A stretch of DNA of 64,000 nt, taken from Arion vulgaris (taxonomy: Eukaryota; Mollusca; Gastropoda; Stylommatophora; Arionidae). The stretch covers positions 72,277,440-72,341,439 of the forward strand of contig CM036754.1 of NCBI GenBank assembly GCA_020796225.1, read 5' to 3'. The first letter of the stretch is position 1. Each line of letters opens with the position of its first letter. Positions 28,601-31,600 of this stretch are shown here, piece after piece. The translations under genes and the position numbers were made by a program. The notes below the pieces were generated by a model. That model searched no databases and was not told the DNA's origin. It saw nothing but the letters and a program-made list of their open reading frames with translations.

Positions 28601-31600
28601 TGAAGGTTGCACGGGACAGGAGAGCATGGAAAGTCATTTCTGAAGCCCCATGTGTCACTAGGCATGACGGGATTAAGTAAGAAGTAATTGCCCTTTTCAA
28701 TGATGCCTGTTTTCCTCAAGCTTGTTTATTTTTAGATTGCTGTGATTGTAACTTGTCATGTGTTGTTTGTATGTGGTGGATGATCTAGGCTGAGAGAATA
28801 ATTATCCATGTGACCACAGTTGCGACCCTACTAAAAGGGGAAGAACAGATCCCACCAGATGGTAGCAAGACCAACTATCGCAACGTTATCATTACTCTTG
28901 GAAGAGAATGTAGAGATTGGGCAAATGAAAGCTGATCTCGCAGTTCAGCAGCTAATAGAAGATAATGCAAGTGATGTTGTTGTATATACCGATGGGTCGG
29001 TTTATCATGGTGAGGTCAGGCTGGAATTTCTTGGCTAGTGCACATGGAGGGTTGCTGCAGAGCGAAGTTCGGCATACATGACAACTATTTCCAGTATGTG
29101 GATGGAGGTTGACGCCTTTACTGCTACCCGCCATTGGATCTCTGGAACTCCGTTTACTAGTGCCGTTGTTGTTTCTGTCTCTCAGTAGAAACTGCTTCGG
29201 AAGATCCAGAATGGCAGGTTGCGGTATGACTGGATGTCGTCTATAGAGGTTTCCAACCTACAGAGACGAACGTGGATTTACTGTCCTGGGCATGCGGGTG
29301 TTCGCGGTAACGAGAGAGCGGACATGCTTGCATCGAAAGCATCGATTATTGGGGAGTTTAGGATTGATAACGGACATGTTCTTCGGATTTTTGGCGACTT
29401 ACTGTTGGATGAAAGCATTAAAATTGACGTTGAATCAATCCAACAATTTAAATATGAATAATTTAAACATAAAATAAATTTAGTCTATTCTTTTTTCTAT
29501 TATACGTTATCTTGTTTCTTGTATGAGTTCATAGTTCATATGAACTTTGTTTCTTGTATGAAGAAAGTTATATGGTACAAGGTGAAACACACAAGAAGTT
29601 TAACATGAGTAACATGTTGATTGATTGAATGGTTGATCATCCACGAAGGACCATCATCATTGCACTTCGGTGAGTAACCTTGTGTGCGTCGGTCTTTTTC
29701 TTACACAAGAAAATCTCGACTGCAATGCACGAACTCCGTAGCAGCGGCTAGGGTCCCAGATGTATTTTGGAGTGTTGGACGATATTTTGTAGGAATTTTA
29801 TTTTTAATCTGTTTCTAATGAATTTTGCCTGGGCAGCGGCTTTCCAGCCTGCTTTTCACGATTTTGAACTGCCAAGGATTCTTTTACGTGCTCATATTGA
29901 ACACGGGGTCTACTTTTTATCGTTCGTCTCCGATAGGACTTGGAACTCGATCTCACCTACACTGAGATCAGGGATCTCTGAAAAATATTCTATGTCTCCA
30001 CGAGGAGCGAACCGGTTACCTTTACCACGAGAGGCGAGCACATAGCCTCTACGCTACAGAGACCCCGTGTCACATATTAAGAGTATCAATAAAACCAGTC
30101 ACATATCTTCAAACAATAAGCTATCAGATTATCACAATGTATCACGTATCAGGATGGTAGTAACACGGCAAGGTCAGTGGTAGGAACACAAACTAAACGT
30201 GTTATCATTATCAAGGTGCTTATCTTTTTTTTATTTCTCGACCCAGAAGCACTTTCAGCTCTTCGGCTCGGTGCCATGGACATCGTAACCCTTCGGTTCG
30301 GTGCCACGAGCACCGTAAATCTGGAGAACCTGTGGTTTTGTCTGCCAGTCCGCGGAATTGAATCCGCACTCACAAAGGGCTTGTCACACCGTCGTCCAAC
30401 GAGCTACAAACACACTAGGCAGGCGGGCGTGCTTTTCCTTTATAGGACGTTACTCTCTTTGCAGCGAATCTGAAAAATCACTCTGTCTCTAGCCAGTTCC
30501 TCCACTTCGTCGATGGTCATATTCATGGTTTATAACGTGTAAGGGGGTCTCTGTGACTGAGTGGTTACGCCCTTTGCCTTGTGAGTCGAAGGTCGTGGGG
30601 AGTCCGGACCGCGTCGTTCTGTTTACGAGTGCAATTTTTTCCAGGGACCCATAGGATTGTTGCTGGAGCTACGGAGTTCGTGCTTGTGCAATACTCTCGG
30701 CAGGTGGCGTGCAATTTCTGCTGTGAGGGACCGAGCTATATGGGTAAAACCCGGTGCAATGAAGTCAATCCTTCGGCTTTAAAACCCTTTAAAACGTGTA
30801 AAACCTGTTACAGTTCAAGTGAAATGAAGATATGCAAGTGAAATTTATTTACTTATTTCTTCGGTGGTTTAGAGAGAACAGTCAAGGAAGGAATGGTTCA
30901 TGTGGGTAGAGGCAGGGGAATATCAAGACGAAGGTGGCAGCAGGGCATCAAATAAATATTGAACATGACGTTAGAAGTAGCGGGAGATGTTGCTAAGGAC
31001 AGTTTTTCAGGCAGGCTGTGTTGAAAGCGATGTTTTGCAGGGGACATGCTTCTTCTTCTTCTTCAGCGATCTCTGGTCATGCTCTTAATTTACTGTGGAC
31101 CACAAACTGAGCAATCATCTTCAGGTCTGCCTAGTTTCCCCAAAGCTTAGTTTTTAGCTGGGTGTGATCACATGTTTTCTTTCAGCCCCCAGTAGAGGAC
31201 AGTCTTGCAGAACATGCTTCGGTGTCTGTTCCGCCTGCTGACACTGGCAGAGAGCAGTTTAACCTATTCCTAGTCTATATAAGTGTTGAGTCTGCAGTGT
31301 CCGGTGCGTAGTCGAAATATAATGACCTGGTCTATTCTGCTTATGTCTCTGAGGAAATCTTTTCCATAATCATATGCAATGTTTGTCTTCCAGACTACTG
31401 CAGATTTTATCTGTATGAGCGTTTTGAAATCTTGAAAAGACAAGGGTTGGTAAATTTGCTCGTTGGCACTGCCCTCTTTAGCTAAGATATCGGCACTCTC
31501 TTGCCTGAATCGCCCGGGTTGTTACCGGGGCCCAAATTTGGGGTGTAAAGAATAGAACAACTGTTACCTGCCACGCATGTCGTAAGAGGCGACTAAGGAG

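Noticed and set aside
28385..28719. Minus-strand frames opposite the LINE tails at 28.4 and 48.1 kb
   Set aside because: Antisense shadows of the LINE-D C-terminus; no independent support.
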